From: CAZEQD01 sp964514305
GTDB lineage: Bacteria > Acidobacteriota > Aminicenantia > Aminicenantales > Aminicenantaceae
Length of the DNA: 64,000 bases
Direction of reading: 5' to 3'
Assembly: GCA_964514305.1 (NCBI GenBank)
Contig: CAZEQD010000002.1
Coordinates: forward strand, 1-64,000
Under the pieces are notes generated by a model. The model was not told where the DNA came from and did no database searches. It saw only the letters and a list, made by a program, of their open reading frames with translations. Each line of letters starts with the position of its first letter. Within the stretch, counting starts at the first letter, position 1. Position numbers and translations under genes: made by a program. This document shows positions 16,612-25,597 of this stretch, piece by piece.

Positions 16612-18909
16612 ATGAAAAAGAAGAAAAGAAAATCATTGGCTACCTCCCGTCCTAAATCTCCCCCTAAGAAAAAATTTAGAAGCACTGAGCTTCTAGCTGT
16701 GCTCCTTCTATTTCTAGCGGTCTTTACACTCCTCAGCTTGGTTAGTTATAACCCCCAAGATCCTTCTTGGGCCAATGTCACCCCTCCCCAGCAAAAAATC
16801 CATAACTATGCGGGCAAGGCCGGGGCTTTTCTTTCAGAAGCTTTATTCCAATTTCTCGGCTTGGCATCTTTTCTTATTCCCCTTGGACTCTTCTTTATCG
16901 GCTTCAGCGGTTTATTTCCAACCCACCGTTTACTCCTTAAAACCTCGATGTCAACCTTTTTTATTCTTACCTCCAGTGCTTTTCTTTTCATGGTCTTCGA
17001 AAAGTTTTCTTGGAAGGGAACTGAAATTCAAGCAGGGGGAATTATGGGAAGCATTCTTTCTTCCTTTTTGAAACGTTATTTCAACACCACTGGAACATTG
17101 CTCGTCCTCATTGCCTGCCTCATTCTCTTTTTTCTTATTTTTACTCAAATATCAGCCGCAAGAATTATGCAGTTTCTAGCTCGATTGTTCCGATTTGTTT
17201 TCAAAGAAATAAGAATCAAAATAACTCGCTACCAAAGAATAAAAAAGAAAGAAAAAATGAGAAAGAGGGTAATCGAAAAGTACTCTTCTTCTCTCGGTCT
17301 AGAAAAAGACAGAAAAATAGAAAAAAAGAAATTTGACAAAAAACCCCATGCTGAAATCAAACCAAGACCATCCTCTATAGCACCTCCCTCCCCGCCCAGC
17401 CAAGAGAAATTGCTTTTTCCTGAAATGGCCAAAAAGGGAGGCTACAATTTCCCTCCTTTTAGTCTCCTAGATCCTGGGAAAGCAGTGGAAAAAATTGACA
17501 AGAAAGAACTTTATGAAAAAAAACAGAGGATAGAAGAGAAATTGAGAGAATTCAGAGTAGAAGGGGAAGTCAGAGAATACCATCCTGGTCCGGTAATTAC
17601 TACTTATGAGTTCTATCCTTATCCTGGAATAAAAGTCAGTCAAGTAGCCAATCTTTCCGAGGATCTCTCTTTAGCTTTAGGGGCTGAATCCGTCAGGGTA
17701 CAAAGGATTCCCGGCAAATCCACCCTTGGAGTTGAAGTTCCTAATAATAAAAGAGAAATTATCAAGATAAGAGATATCCTCCAATCAGAAAAATTCTTAA
17801 GCTCACCCTCTAAACTAACCTTTGCTTTGGGTAAAACCATTCACGGTGAAATCTATATCACTGATCTTTCCATTATGCCTCACCTCTTGATCGCTGGAGC
17901 GACGGGTACGGGAAAAAGCGTAGCCCTCAATGCTCTTATCACCAGTATTCTCTATAAAGCCACTCCAGAAGAAGTAAAACTCATTCTAATTGATCCCAAA
18001 AGGCTGGAATTTTCAGTTTATGATGGCACACCTCATCTCTTAAGCCCTGTCATTCGAGATCCTAAAAAAGCAGGAACTATTTTGCTTGACACCATAAAAA
18101 AGATGGAGGAACGCTACCAAAGACTAAGTTCCCTGCGGGTAAGAAATATCGAACAATATAATCGTCAGGTCAAAAAAATACTCAAAGAAAAAAAATCAAT
18201 GCTAAGCCCAGAAGAAAAGGAGAAATTAAAGCCCCTTTCCTACCTGGTAATAATTATTGATGAGTTGGCGGAATTAATGATGATTGGAGCCCAAGAGGTT
18301 GAATACTGTATAGCCCGCTTGGCTCAATTGGCTCGAGCTGTAGGCATTCACTTAGTCATGGCCACCCAACGTCCTTCGATAGATGTTATTACCGGAACTA
18401 TTAAAAATAATTTTTCAAGCCGGATCGCTTTCAGAGTCCCTTCTAAAGTCGACTCTCGCATTATAATTGATACAGCTGGGGCCGAAAAATTGCTGGGACT
18501 GGGTGACATGCTGTTTATGCCCCCCAATTATCCTCGGCTCATCAGGCTTCATTGCTCTTATATATCTTTAGCTGAAATCAACCGCCTTGTTGCTTTTGTC
18601 AAGCAACAGGGTAGGCCATCTTATGATGAGAAAATTGTTAAGGTTCTAAGGAAGCCTTCTGGCCATGTTCCCGAAGAATTTGGCGAAAAAGACGAGCTTT
18701 TTGAGAGAGCAGTAGAATTAGTCCTTGTTACTGGCCAAGCTTCAGCTTCCTATCTCCAACGCAAACTAAAATTAGGATATGCCCGAGCATCCAGGATAAT
18801 TGACCAAATGGAACAGGAAGGAATTGTAGGCCCGTCAGAAGGAAGTAAAGCCCGAGAAATAATAGTAGATCCTAAATCATACTTAGAGAAAATGGAAAGA
18901 GAGAGGTAA
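16612..18909 (+). CDS. ftsK: DNA translocase FtsK/SpoIIIE
   Basis: FtsK is a septum-anchored DNA pump that clears and resolves chromosome ends during division. A basic N-terminus precedes about four membrane helices (residues ~28-190), then a Lys/Pro-rich linker that is short compared with E. coli. The motor domain has Walker A GATGTGKS near residue 430 and Walker B as LVIIIDELAEL. A C-terminal gamma winged helix (YLQRKLKLGYARASRIIDQME) would read the polar DNA guide sequence. I start at ATG 16612 (MKKKKRKS); an ATG at 16546 would begin inside repeat B. The protein has 765 residues. Confidence 0.93.
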   Translation: MKKKKRKSLATSRPKSPPKKKFRSTELLAVLLLFLAVFTLLSLVSYNPQDPSWANVTPPQQKIHNYAGKAGAFLSEALFQFLGLASFLIPLGLFFIGFSGLFPTHRLLLKTSMSTFFILTSSAFLFMVFEKFSWKGTEIQAGGIMGSILSSFLKRYFNTTGTLLVLIACLILFFLIFTQISAARIMQFLARLFRFVFKEIRIKITRYQRIKKKEKMRKRVIEKYSSSLGLEKDRKIEKKKFDKKPHAEIKPRPSSIAPPSPPSQEKLLFPEMAKKGGYNFPPFSLLDPGKAVEKIDKKELYEKKQRIEEKLREFRVEGEVREYHPGPVITTYEFYPYPGIKVSQVANLSEDLSLALGAESVRVQRIPGKSTLGVEVPNNKREIIKIRDILQSEKFLSSPSKLTFALGKTIHGEIYITDLSIMPHLLIAGATGTGKSVALNALITSILYKATPEEVKLILIDPKRLEFSVYDGTPHLLSPVIRDPKKAGTILLDTIKKMEERYQRLSSLRVRNIEQYNRQVKKILKEKKSMLSPEEKEKLKPLSYLVIIIDELAELMMIGAQEVEYCIARLAQLARAVGIHLVMATQRPSIDVITGTIKNNFSSRIAFRVPSKVDSRIIIDTAGAEKLLGLGDMLFMPPNYPRLIRLHCSYISLAEINRLVAFVKQQGRPSYDEKIVKVLRKPSGHVPEEFGEKDELFERAVELVLVTGQASASYLQRKLKLGYARASRIIDQMEQEGIVGPSEGSKAREIIVDPKSYLEKMERER

Positions 18910-21036
18910 GTGTTTTCTTGGCTAAGGCAAAAGAAAAAAATAAAAAAAGCCCTTCAAAACCAATCGCTCCAGCAAGCACTGGCTAATGCCTCCTCCCATC
19001 ATTTCCAAAAATTTGTGGCCACTACTAAAGAAATAAATTGGTCAGAATATAAAAAAAGAGCCAAAGCTATAAAAAAGGAATGCCTTCGAAAACTTCCCCA
19101 ACTCATCCAACAATTTAGCCACCAAGCCCAGCAATCTGGAGCCAAAGTTTACCAGGTCTCGACTGGCTCCCAGGCTCTTTCTCTCATAGAAAAGATCCTT
19201 CTTCAGAAAAATGCTAAGCTTATTGTCAAATCAAAATCTATGGTTACTGAAGAAATAAACCTACGTGGCTACCTTCAACAAAAAGGTTTTCAAGTGGTGG
19301 AGACAGATTTGGGAGAATGGATTATTCAACTAGCTGGCGATCGACCATCTCATCTCACCGCTCCTGCCATTCATAAGAGAAAAGAAGAAATAGCTTCCCT
19401 TCTTAGTCACCATCTCCACCAGAAAATTCCAGCTGATCCCCAGCTGATAGTTAAAGCTGTTCGCCAAGAAATGAGGAAGTTTTTTATAGAGGCAGACGTT
19501 GGTATTTCTGGGGCTAATCTGGCGGTGGCGGAATCCGGCACCTTGGTCATTATCAGTAATGAAGGTAATGCTCGGTTGGTAACTTCCCTTCCTCCTGTTC
19601 ATATTGCTCTTATCACCGTCGAAAAATTTGTCGAAACTTTAGAGCAGGCAGCTTCTCTGATAAAAGCTCTAACAGTTGCCTCCTCTGGTCTGAAATTAAC
19701 CTCATATGTTTCCTTCATAACCGGTCCCAGCCGAACCACGGATATTGAAAAAGAATTAATTATTGGAGCTCATGGCCCTCAGGAAGTTCATATCATCATC
19801 CTCGATAACGGACGCCTTAAAATCAACCAGGACAAAGATTTACAACAAATTCTTTCCTGCCTGAAATGCGGAGGCTGCATGTTAATCTGTCCTGTTTTTC
19901 AGGCTGTTGGAGGCCATATTTTTGGAGGCCCAGTTTACCCTGGGGGAATAGGAGTTTTGCTGACAGCAATCACTAAATCCCCCCAGGAGGCCAGGCGGCT
20001 TTTCGATTTCTGTTCGGACTGTAGAAAATGTGAGGAATTCTGTCCTGTTTCCATTCCTACCAGCCAATTAATTCTCAAACTCAAAAGTTCAAAAGGACCA
20101 AATATGATTGAAAAATCCTTATCTTCCTTTTTCAGTCGGAAAGAATTGTCTAAAGTATTAACTAGGCTTTTTTATTTTATGCAAAAGCCATGGGAGGAGA
20201 ATGGTTACTTGAAAAATCTGCCTTTTCCCCTGAGCTCTCACAAACTTATGCCAGCTTTGAAACTTAAAAACCATCGTCTTTCGAAAAATCAACAAGGTGA
20301 AAAAATCTACCTTTTTGAAGGCTGTCTAACCAGGTTTTTCTTCCCTGAAATAAGAGAAAGTGTAAGGCGCAGCCTGTCTCATTTTGGTTATAGGGTTATT
20401 TCTCCCCCTGAGCAAAGCTGCTGTGGTGCCCCTAGTTTTCATTTAGGAGATATTAAAGCTACTAAGAGGTTAGCCCGGATAAACATCGAATCTTGGCAAA
20501 AAGAAAATCCTGCCTATATTATCACTGTTTGTCCTACTGGTAATTCAATGTTAACTAAAATCTATCCCCAACTCTATCCTGAATTTTCCTCATGGGCAGA
20601 AAAAACTTTTGATTTTAGCCAATTTGTCTGCCAAAAAGCACATTTACTCCAAACAAAAGCTAAAGCTCTCAAACCTAACTCAAATCTTTTTTATCATTAT
20701 CCCTGTCATTACATCAATTCCCTTCACCTAAAAGAAGAACCTCTTAAAGTCCTTAAAGCTATCGGTTTTTTCCCCCAAGTGGAGGAAGAACCTTTGACTT
20801 GCTGCGGCTTCAGCGGTGTCTTTTCTTGGAAACAGCCAGAGATTTCAGCTCGACTTTGGCAAAAGAAGAAAGATAAAATTATTAAATATAATCCTTCTTT
20901 TATAGCAACCGACTGTCCTGGTTGTCTCTTTCAACTAAGAACAGGATTACATGAAGCAAACAGCCCTATTAAGATTTATCACACGGCTGAACTTCTGGCT
21001 GAGGCTCTCAATAAAGATAAAAGAAGCGACGACTGA
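18910..21036 (+). CDS. LutB-LutA fusion: LUD-domain / 4Fe-4S / cysteine-rich-domain oxidoreductase
   Basis: This 708-residue protein joins two subunits that are separate in the Bacillus LutABC (LldEFG) L-lactate oxidation complex. Residues ~1-300 are a LUD domain, followed by two 4Fe-4S motifs (C317/320/323/327 and C368/371/374/378), as in LutB. Residues ~460-700 carry two cysteine-rich motifs (SCCGAPS and TCCGFSG) as in LutA. A LutC homologue is not adjacent. The GTG start sits directly after the ftsK stop behind GAGAGG. A role in oxidation of lactate or another 2-hydroxyacid is inferred. Confidence 0.82.
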   Translation: MFSWLRQKKKIKKALQNQSLQQALANASSHHFQKFVATTKEINWSEYKKRAKAIKKECLRKLPQLIQQFSHQAQQSGAKVYQVSTGSQALSLIEKILLQKNAKLIVKSKSMVTEEINLRGYLQQKGFQVVETDLGEWIIQLAGDRPSHLTAPAIHKRKEEIASLLSHHLHQKIPADPQLIVKAVRQEMRKFFIEADVGISGANLAVAESGTLVIISNEGNARLVTSLPPVHIALITVEKFVETLEQAASLIKALTVASSGLKLTSYVSFITGPSRTTDIEKELIIGAHGPQEVHIIILDNGRLKINQDKDLQQILSCLKCGGCMLICPVFQAVGGHIFGGPVYPGGIGVLLTAITKSPQEARRLFDFCSDCRKCEEFCPVSIPTSQLILKLKSSKGPNMIEKSLSSFFSRKELSKVLTRLFYFMQKPWEENGYLKNLPFPLSSHKLMPALKLKNHRLSKNQQGEKIYLFEGCLTRFFFPEIRESVRRSLSHFGYRVISPPEQSCCGAPSFHLGDIKATKRLARINIESWQKENPAYIITVCPTGNSMLTKIYPQLYPEFSSWAEKTFDFSQFVCQKAHLLQTKAKALKPNSNLFYHYPCHYINSLHLKEEPLKVLKAIGFFPQVEEEPLTCCGFSGVFSWKQPEISARLWQKKKDKIIKYNPSFIATDCPGCLFQLRTGLHEANSPIKIYHTAELLAEALNKDKRSDD

Positions 21037-21159
21037 AAATTCTCTAAGTATATTTGTGGCCATTATGCCCAAAATTTATAATATCCAATATTTAGAATAT
21101 TTTTTTCTAAAGCGCTGACTCCCCTCAGACTGGTAAAAAACGCTCAACAGCTACTTTAA

Positions 21160-21282
21160 GGTTCGGCAGTTTTTATGAATAATTCAGGCTAACTAATCTC
21201 AATGGGCTTAGCAAAAATCACGATATAAAGCAAATATCAATGAAAATAAATAAAGGATCGGCGAATTTTATGAATAATTCAG
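21160..21282 (+). repeat. Pair of ~28-bp direct repeats with palindromic core
   Basis: Two near-identical units, 21160-21188 and 21255-21282, both end in TTTTATGAATAATTCAG, a 17-base identity containing the palindrome TGAATAATTCA. They lie 95 bases apart in the 280-base convergent gap between the LUD fusion and the HD-GYP gene. No other feature or clear terminator is visible in that gap. They may be remnants of a mobile element end or protein-binding sites. Confidence 0.55.
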
Positions 21283-21316
21283 ATTATTTAACTTTGAAAG
21301 AAGAACGAGTATAAAT

Positions 21317-22297
21317 TTAATGAACTGTATAGAATCGGAAAGATTCCTCTGTTTCTTGCTTAATTCTTTCCCATTTTTCTTTGGGAATGGAAAAAAAGGC
21401 ATCAACAACAGATGGATCAAATTGGCTGCCCCGTCCTTTTTCAATCTCCTTGAAGGCTTCTTCGAAGCTTTTAGCTTCCCGATACGGCCTATCAGAAGTA
21501 ATGGCATCCAAAGTATCAGCCAGAGCAAAAATCCTGGCTTCCAAAGGAATATCATCTGCAGCTAATCCGTAGGGATAACCAAGTCCATCATAACTTTCAT
21601 GATGATAAAGAACTACCTGAGCAGGTTTTTTTAAGAATTCAAACTCCTCAATAAGTTCATAGCCAATCAGCGGATGATCCTTGATAATTTCTCTTTCAAC
21701 AGAGGTCAAGGCTCCGGGCTTCCTCAAGATAGATTCAGGAATGCCTATTTTGCCAATATCATGGAGCAAAGCACCTCTTTCAATGTTAACTAAATAGTCT
21801 TTATCATTGATGCCCATAGCTTTGGTCAGCATCAAAGTATAGCTGGCCACAAGCTGGGAGTGGCCAACTGTATCTTCATTGCCATCGGTGGCGGCTATTA
21901 AATAGAGAAAGTTGGAATTTAGAAAGCCCTGTCTTTCGGGCGTATTTTCTTTTAAATGACGATCATGTTCTTTAAATATATTCTCATAATGCTGGCTCAA
22001 ATCTCTTAGCATTTTTTTGGCAGAGCTTACTTTTCTTATTTTGTTTATTTGATCCGGCCAAAGGGGATATTCTTCTAGATTTTTGACTAAATCTAAGGCC
22101 AGAAAAGTAGACGGGAATAATCTTTCAATATCATTGGCAGCGAGCTGATAAGAACTAAAAAAAGGCTCAGTATAATAATTAAGCAGATAAGGGAAAAAAG
22201 AGGTTTTTTGGCCTTTCTCATCTTCCAAGATAAGAAATTCTTCTCTTTGAACAACATTTTTGCTGTGGGCTTTTGTTTTCATCTCAAATTCTTTCAT
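21317..22297 (-). CDS. HD-GYP domain protein (probable cyclic-di-GMP phosphodiesterase)
   Basis: The C-terminal half (residues ~140-320) is an HD-GYP domain with H179-D180 in GALLHDIGKIGIP, DHPLIGYELI, and the GYP signature HHESYDGLGYP at 232-242. The metal ligands appear intact, so c-di-GMP hydrolysis is expected. Residues 1-~135 form a mostly helical region I do not recognise, and no receiver domain is evident. Either ATG at the N-terminus (22297 or 22282) could be used. A 56-residue gene lies about 100 bases upstream on the same strand. Confidence 0.85.
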   Translation of the reverse strand: MKEFEMKTKAHSKNVVQREEFLILEDEKGQKTSFFPYLLNYYTEPFFSSYQLAANDIERLFPSTFLALDLVKNLEEYPLWPDQINKIRKVSSAKKMLRDLSQHYENIFKEHDRHLKENTPERQGFLNSNFLYLIAATDGNEDTVGHSQLVASYTLMLTKAMGINDKDYLVNIERGALLHDIGKIGIPESILRKPGALTSVEREIIKDHPLIGYELIEEFEFLKKPAQVVLYHHESYDGLGYPYGLAADDIPLEARIFALADTLDAITSDRPYREAKSFEEAFKEIEKGRGSQFDPSVVDAFFSIPKEKWERIKQETEESFRFYTVH

Positions 22298-22401
22298 CTT
22301 GAAACTCTGCCTTTATAATTTTCATAGCTTTAGTCGCTTCGACTCTAAAAAAATTGAAACTTCTTTTTGAGTTTCTGAAAGAAATTCTATTCAGCGACAA
22401 T

Positions 22402-22572
22402 CTATCCAATACAGCAGGAGCCGGTAAATTCTCTATTCTCAGTAATCCTTTTGAGAGTATCCAACAATTGATAGCCATCATCCTTTAATTTTTTCTCAAT
22501 CAAAAAATAAAAATCTCTCTCGTTAGTTATTTTTCTTTCTTTAGCTTGTAGTTTGCCAAAATGTTTTTCCAT
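22402..22572 (-). CDS. Small protein of unknown function (56 residues)
   Basis: I do not recognise this protein. Its reality is supported by AGGAGG at 22581-22586, eight bases before the ATG, one of the best ribosome-binding sites in the window. The sequence is highly charged and probably helical for ~45 residues (KHFGKLQAKERKITNERD, FLIEKKLKDDGYQLL) and ends GSCCIG with a Cys pair. The frame is open further upstream to a TTG at 22656, but the Shine-Dalgarno argues for the internal start. It lies between the HD-GYP gene and the divergent sigma gene. Confidence 0.5.
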   Translation of the reverse strand: MEKHFGKLQAKERKITNERDFYFLIEKKLKDDGYQLLDTLKRITENREFTGSCCIG

Positions 22573-22657
22573 AAGTTTTTCCTCCTCATGGAGCAGAAAA
22601 TTTAGTCGAAGATTCCCGGCAAAAATTGAAAAATAGACTCTGCCTTTTATTTCCAAC

Positions 22658-22686
22658 TTGTCAACATTGGTTTCTGCTTATATAAT
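22658..22686 (+). promoter_or_regulatory. Promoter-like sequence overlapping the start of the sigma-factor gene
   Basis: TTGTCA (22658-22663), a 17-base spacer and TATAAT (22681-22686) match the sigma-70 consensus well. The -10 box overlaps the most obvious ATG (22685). If this promoter is used, translation would have to start further in, for example at GTG 22694. Confidence 0.4.
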
Positions 22687-23194
22687 GGACGAAGTGAAAA
22701 ACAAGAATAAAGAAGTTAATCTTGAGCAAATTATTTCTAAATACAGACCTATCATCGGTTTTAGAGTAAAAAGATCTTTAGGCCACTCTAATCCTGATTG
22801 GGAAGATGTGGTCAATGAAATCATCCTTAATGTTTTGGAAAAGATTAAAAAGGGAGAATTTAGAGGAGAATCATCGATTGGAACTTTCATTTACATTATC
22901 ACTAGCCGCAGGATTGTAGATTATATCCGCCGCAAAAGCAAAGTATTAAGGCATATGCCTGAACCCAGCCCCCTACCAGCTCCCTATGAACAAATCGAAA
23001 ACAAAGAAAGAGCAGAATTAATAGCTAGGGCTATAAAAAAGCTAAAGCCCAAATATAGAGAAATTTTATACTTATATTATTATAGGGACATGACCAGAGA
23101 GGAGGTAGCTCAGAAGCTGGGTATATCACCCCGGCGAGTCAGCGAACGAGTAAATTATTCCCAAAAGCTCCTCAGAAAAATATTAAAAAAATGA
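22685..23194 (+). CDS. ECF-type RNA polymerase sigma factor
   Basis: This 169-residue sigma-70 family protein has region 2 (residues ~18-90, with DWEDVVNEIILNVLEKI and SSIGTFIYIITSRRIVDYIRR) and region 4 (~105-165, with LKPKYREILYLYYYRDMTREEVAQKLGISPRRVSERV). The short linker and lack of region 3 place it among ECF-type factors. A membrane-anchored anti-sigma gene follows 64 bases downstream. The start is uncertain because the ATG overlaps a promoter-like -10 box and has no Shine-Dalgarno. Signal and regulon are unknown. Confidence 0.85.
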   Translation: MDEVKNKNKEVNLEQIISKYRPIIGFRVKRSLGHSNPDWEDVVNEIILNVLEKIKKGEFRGESSIGTFIYIITSRRIVDYIRRKSKVLRHMPEPSPLPAPYEQIENKERAELIARAIKKLKPKYREILYLYYYRDMTREEVAQKLGISPRRVSERVNYSQKLLRKILKK

Positions 23195-23258
23195 ATTTTT
23201 TCCGTTTTTTATCGGCTGAGACGACTAAATGGTTGAAGTCAAATAAAAGGGAAAGACG

Positions 23259-23909
23259 ATGAAAAAATGTGAGTATGAAGACTTAATTGATGATTACTTA
23301 AGAAACAAACTTTCTGAAGCTGATACAAAAAAATTTGAAGAGCACTATTTTAACTGCTCCTCCTGTTTTCAGAAAATGACTGAAAGAGAAGAGCTTCTGG
23401 CTGTCATCAAAAATAAAGGGTATGAAATATTCCAAAATGAGTTCCTCACTGAGGAAACCAAAAGATCTCCCTGGTATGAACCCCTTATTTCCTTTCTCAC
23501 TCCTCGTCAATGGGCCTTGGCTGCTGTTTCAGCCGCTCTTATCCTGGTCGTTGTCTTAGCAGTTATTCCCATCATGAAAAGTTCCTCTCCTCAATTCTTT
23601 ATCAACGAAGACTTGGTTAGAGGACAATCAATAACCCTTATTTCCCCTGTCATTGATATAAAAAACGTTCCTTCTGAATTTAAATGGAAAAATCTGGGTA
23701 AAGATGTTGAATATAAAATCTACATCTACAATGATAAGCTTCTCTGGACCGCCACCACTAAACAGAATTCAATCACTCTTCCTGATGAAGTCAAAAAATT
23801 AATGACCTCTGATCAGAAATACTCTTGGCAGGTTAAAGCCTTCTCTCCTGAGGGAGGCCTGATAGCTGTTTCCAGTCGGGTTCAATTTAAAATTACTTCA
23901 ACAAAATAA
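23259..23909 (+). CDS. Membrane-anchored anti-sigma factor with zinc-finger (ZAS) motif
   Basis: This 216-residue protein probably binds the upstream sigma factor. The cytoplasmic N-terminus has a ZAS-type zinc motif H29-x3-C33-x2-C36. One membrane helix follows at ~86-108 (WALAAVSAALILVVVLAVIPI). The outer ~100 residues look like a beta-sandwich or fibronectin-type domain, with FKWKNLGKDVEYKIYIY and YSWQVKAFSPEG, suggesting an extracytoplasmic sensor. GGGAAAG precedes the ATG. Function is inferred from context and the N-terminal motif. Confidence 0.78.
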   Translation: MKKCEYEDLIDDYLRNKLSEADTKKFEEHYFNCSSCFQKMTEREELLAVIKNKGYEIFQNEFLTEETKRSPWYEPLISFLTPRQWALAAVSAALILVVVLAVIPIMKSSSPQFFINEDLVRGQSITLISPVIDIKNVPSEFKWKNLGKDVEYKIYIYNDKLLWTATTKQNSITLPDEVKKLMTSDQKYSWQVKAFSPEGGLIAVSSRVQFKITSTK

Positions 23910-23931
23910 AGAAAAAAGCAGCTATTTTTTC

Positions 23932-24615
23932 TTAATCTTCTTCCACTCTTTCTTCTTCAGTATACATCCTTCCTTTTGTTTCTTTTTCAAAAGCCAGACA
24001 ACACATTAGCCTTCCACACAAACCAGAAATCTTGGTAGGGTTTATTACAATTTGCTGCCTTTTTGCCTTTTGAATAGTGACTGGTTCAAAATTTTTAATA
24101 AAACTAAAACAGCACAGAGGGCGGCCGCAAACACCCAAACCACCAATCATCTTGGCTTCATCACGGACCCCAATTTGTCTCATCTCGATTCTCATCTTCA
24201 ATTCCTTAGCAAGATCTCTAACCAGCTGTCTAAAATCTATCCGGCCATCAGCCGTATAGTAAAAAATGCCCTTTTTTTCATTGAAAAAATAGCGGACCAT
24301 GACTAACTTCATCGGTAACTTTCGGGCTTTAATTCTCTTCAAACAAAACTCAAAGGCTTTCTTTTCCTTCTCTTTCAGCCACTGGAATTTTTTTTTATCA
24401 TCCTCAGTAGCTTTACGGATTATTTTTATTGTTCCCTTACCTGATTTACGATAATCGCAGATTTTACTCGAATCATCAACTACTAACGCCAAATCACCTC
24501 CCAATTCAGATTCAACCAGGCAAAAATCACCTCTTCCAAGCTCTTCTTTCCCTTTTTTCGCTCGGAATATTTTACCTGTCCTCTCGGAAAGGACACGGAC
24601 AATTTCGGCCATCAA
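23932..24615 (-). CDS. ricT: PSP1-domain protein RicT (YaaT family)
   Basis: This 227-residue protein is a PSP1/RicT homologue. In Bacillus RicT works with RicA and RicF in an iron-sulfur complex affecting RNA processing by RNase Y. The diagnostic cysteine segments are present (VCGRPLCCFSF and GLCGRLMCCLAFE), spaced by a basic stretch ending INPTKIS. The gene lies directly downstream of holB, as in many bacteria (holB-yaaT). RicA and RicF are not in the window, and its role outside Firmicutes is unclear. Confidence 0.88.
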   Translation of the reverse strand: MMAEIVRVLSERTGKIFRAKKGKEELGRGDFCLVESELGGDLALVVDDSSKICDYRKSGKGTIKIIRKATEDDKKKFQWLKEKEKKAFEFCLKRIKARKLPMKLVMVRYFFNEKKGIFYYTADGRIDFRQLVRDLAKELKMRIEMRQIGVRDEAKMIGGLGVCGRPLCCFSFIKNFEPVTIQKAKRQQIVINPTKISGLCGRLMCCLAFEKETKGRMYTEEERVEED

Positions 24616-24616
24616 T

Positions 24617-25594
24617 TTACTCCATTAAATTCGAAAATAAAGAACTAATTAACAAATTAATATTCAAATTCTTCTGCAAGGCATAGAGATTATAATCCAT
24701 TATTTGAAGGCAGTCTACCGACTTTTGCCAAGAAATAAAGTCTTTTAATTGAATCATTTTCTGGGCGTAATCAGGGTTCATTAAGAGGTGGGGATTACTT
24801 CCCTGTTGGAGTAGAACCAAATCTCGACAAAAAGAAGATAGTATTTCCAAATTTTGTTCTAACTCATCTCTGGTCAATCCCTGCCTAGCTGAATATTGAT
24901 TTAAATAAGAAGCTACATTTTTCTTCATTACAAAAGATACAAAAAACTGCCATGCCTCTTCCCTTCTACTCTGGATTTTTTCCCAATCTAGGTGCAAAGC
25001 TTTTTTTAAATTGCCTTTGACCAGGAGAGAAATAACCTTGGCTCTTTTAGCTGAAAAACCCTTCTTTAAGAGTATTTTTTCTATTTCTTCTCTTAGAATG
25101 GGCTGGAAATTTAAAATTTGACATCTCGATTTGATGGTAGCTCTTATCATTTCTGGATTAGTAGTTATTAAAATAATATGGGAAAAAAGAGGAGGCTCTT
25201 CCAAAATCTTCAAAAGAGAATTAGAAGCTTCTTCATTCATTTTCTCAGCCTCGGTTACGATAAAAACCCTCTTTTTACCGACCATAGGCCTTAAATAAGC
25301 TGTTTGCTTTAAGATCCTCATCTGGCCAATTTTAATTATGTTTCCCTCAGGAGATATAACCATTACATCAGGAAAATTGTTTTTATTAATAGCTCGGCAC
25401 GCTGAACAGGTCTCACAAGCATCATCTTTTTTAGAGATACAGTTCAGGGCTTTGGCCAAAACAAGAGCTATGCTTTTTTTGCCTATTCCTTCCTGACCAC
25501 AAAAAAGCATAGAATTGGGTAGTCTCCCTTTTTGGAGAGCTCTTCTTAAAATCTTCTTTTGGCGTTCGTTACCTAATATGTCTTTAAAAGCCAT
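24617..25594 (-). CDS. holB: DNA polymerase III delta' subunit
   Basis: Delta' is part of the clamp loader. It has a P-loop (GQEGIGKKS) near residues 33-41, a zinc-binding cysteine cluster (CISKKDDACETCSAC) near 51-65, and the SRC motif (IKSRCQIL) near residue 154. The length of 325 residues is normal. It lies between uvrA (three bases away) and ricT (one base away), so the three minus-strand genes probably form an operon. Confidence 0.87.
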   Translation of the reverse strand: MAFKDILGNERQKKILRRALQKGRLPNSMLFCGQEGIGKKSIALVLAKALNCISKKDDACETCSACRAINKNNFPDVMVISPEGNIIKIGQMRILKQTAYLRPMVGKKRVFIVTEAEKMNEEASNSLLKILEEPPLFSHIILITTNPEMIRATIKSRCQILNFQPILREEIEKILLKKGFSAKRAKVISLLVKGNLKKALHLDWEKIQSRREEAWQFFVSFVMKKNVASYLNQYSARQGLTRDELEQNLEILSSFCRDLVLLQQGSNPHLLMNPDYAQKMIQLKDFISWQKSVDCLQIMDYNLYALQKNLNINLLISSLFSNLME

Positions 25595-25597
25595 TAT

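Noticed and set aside
22284..22481. Minus-strand open frame of 65 codons upstream of the HD-GYP gene
   Set aside because: It overlaps the better-supported 56-residue gene in another frame and has no ribosome-binding site.
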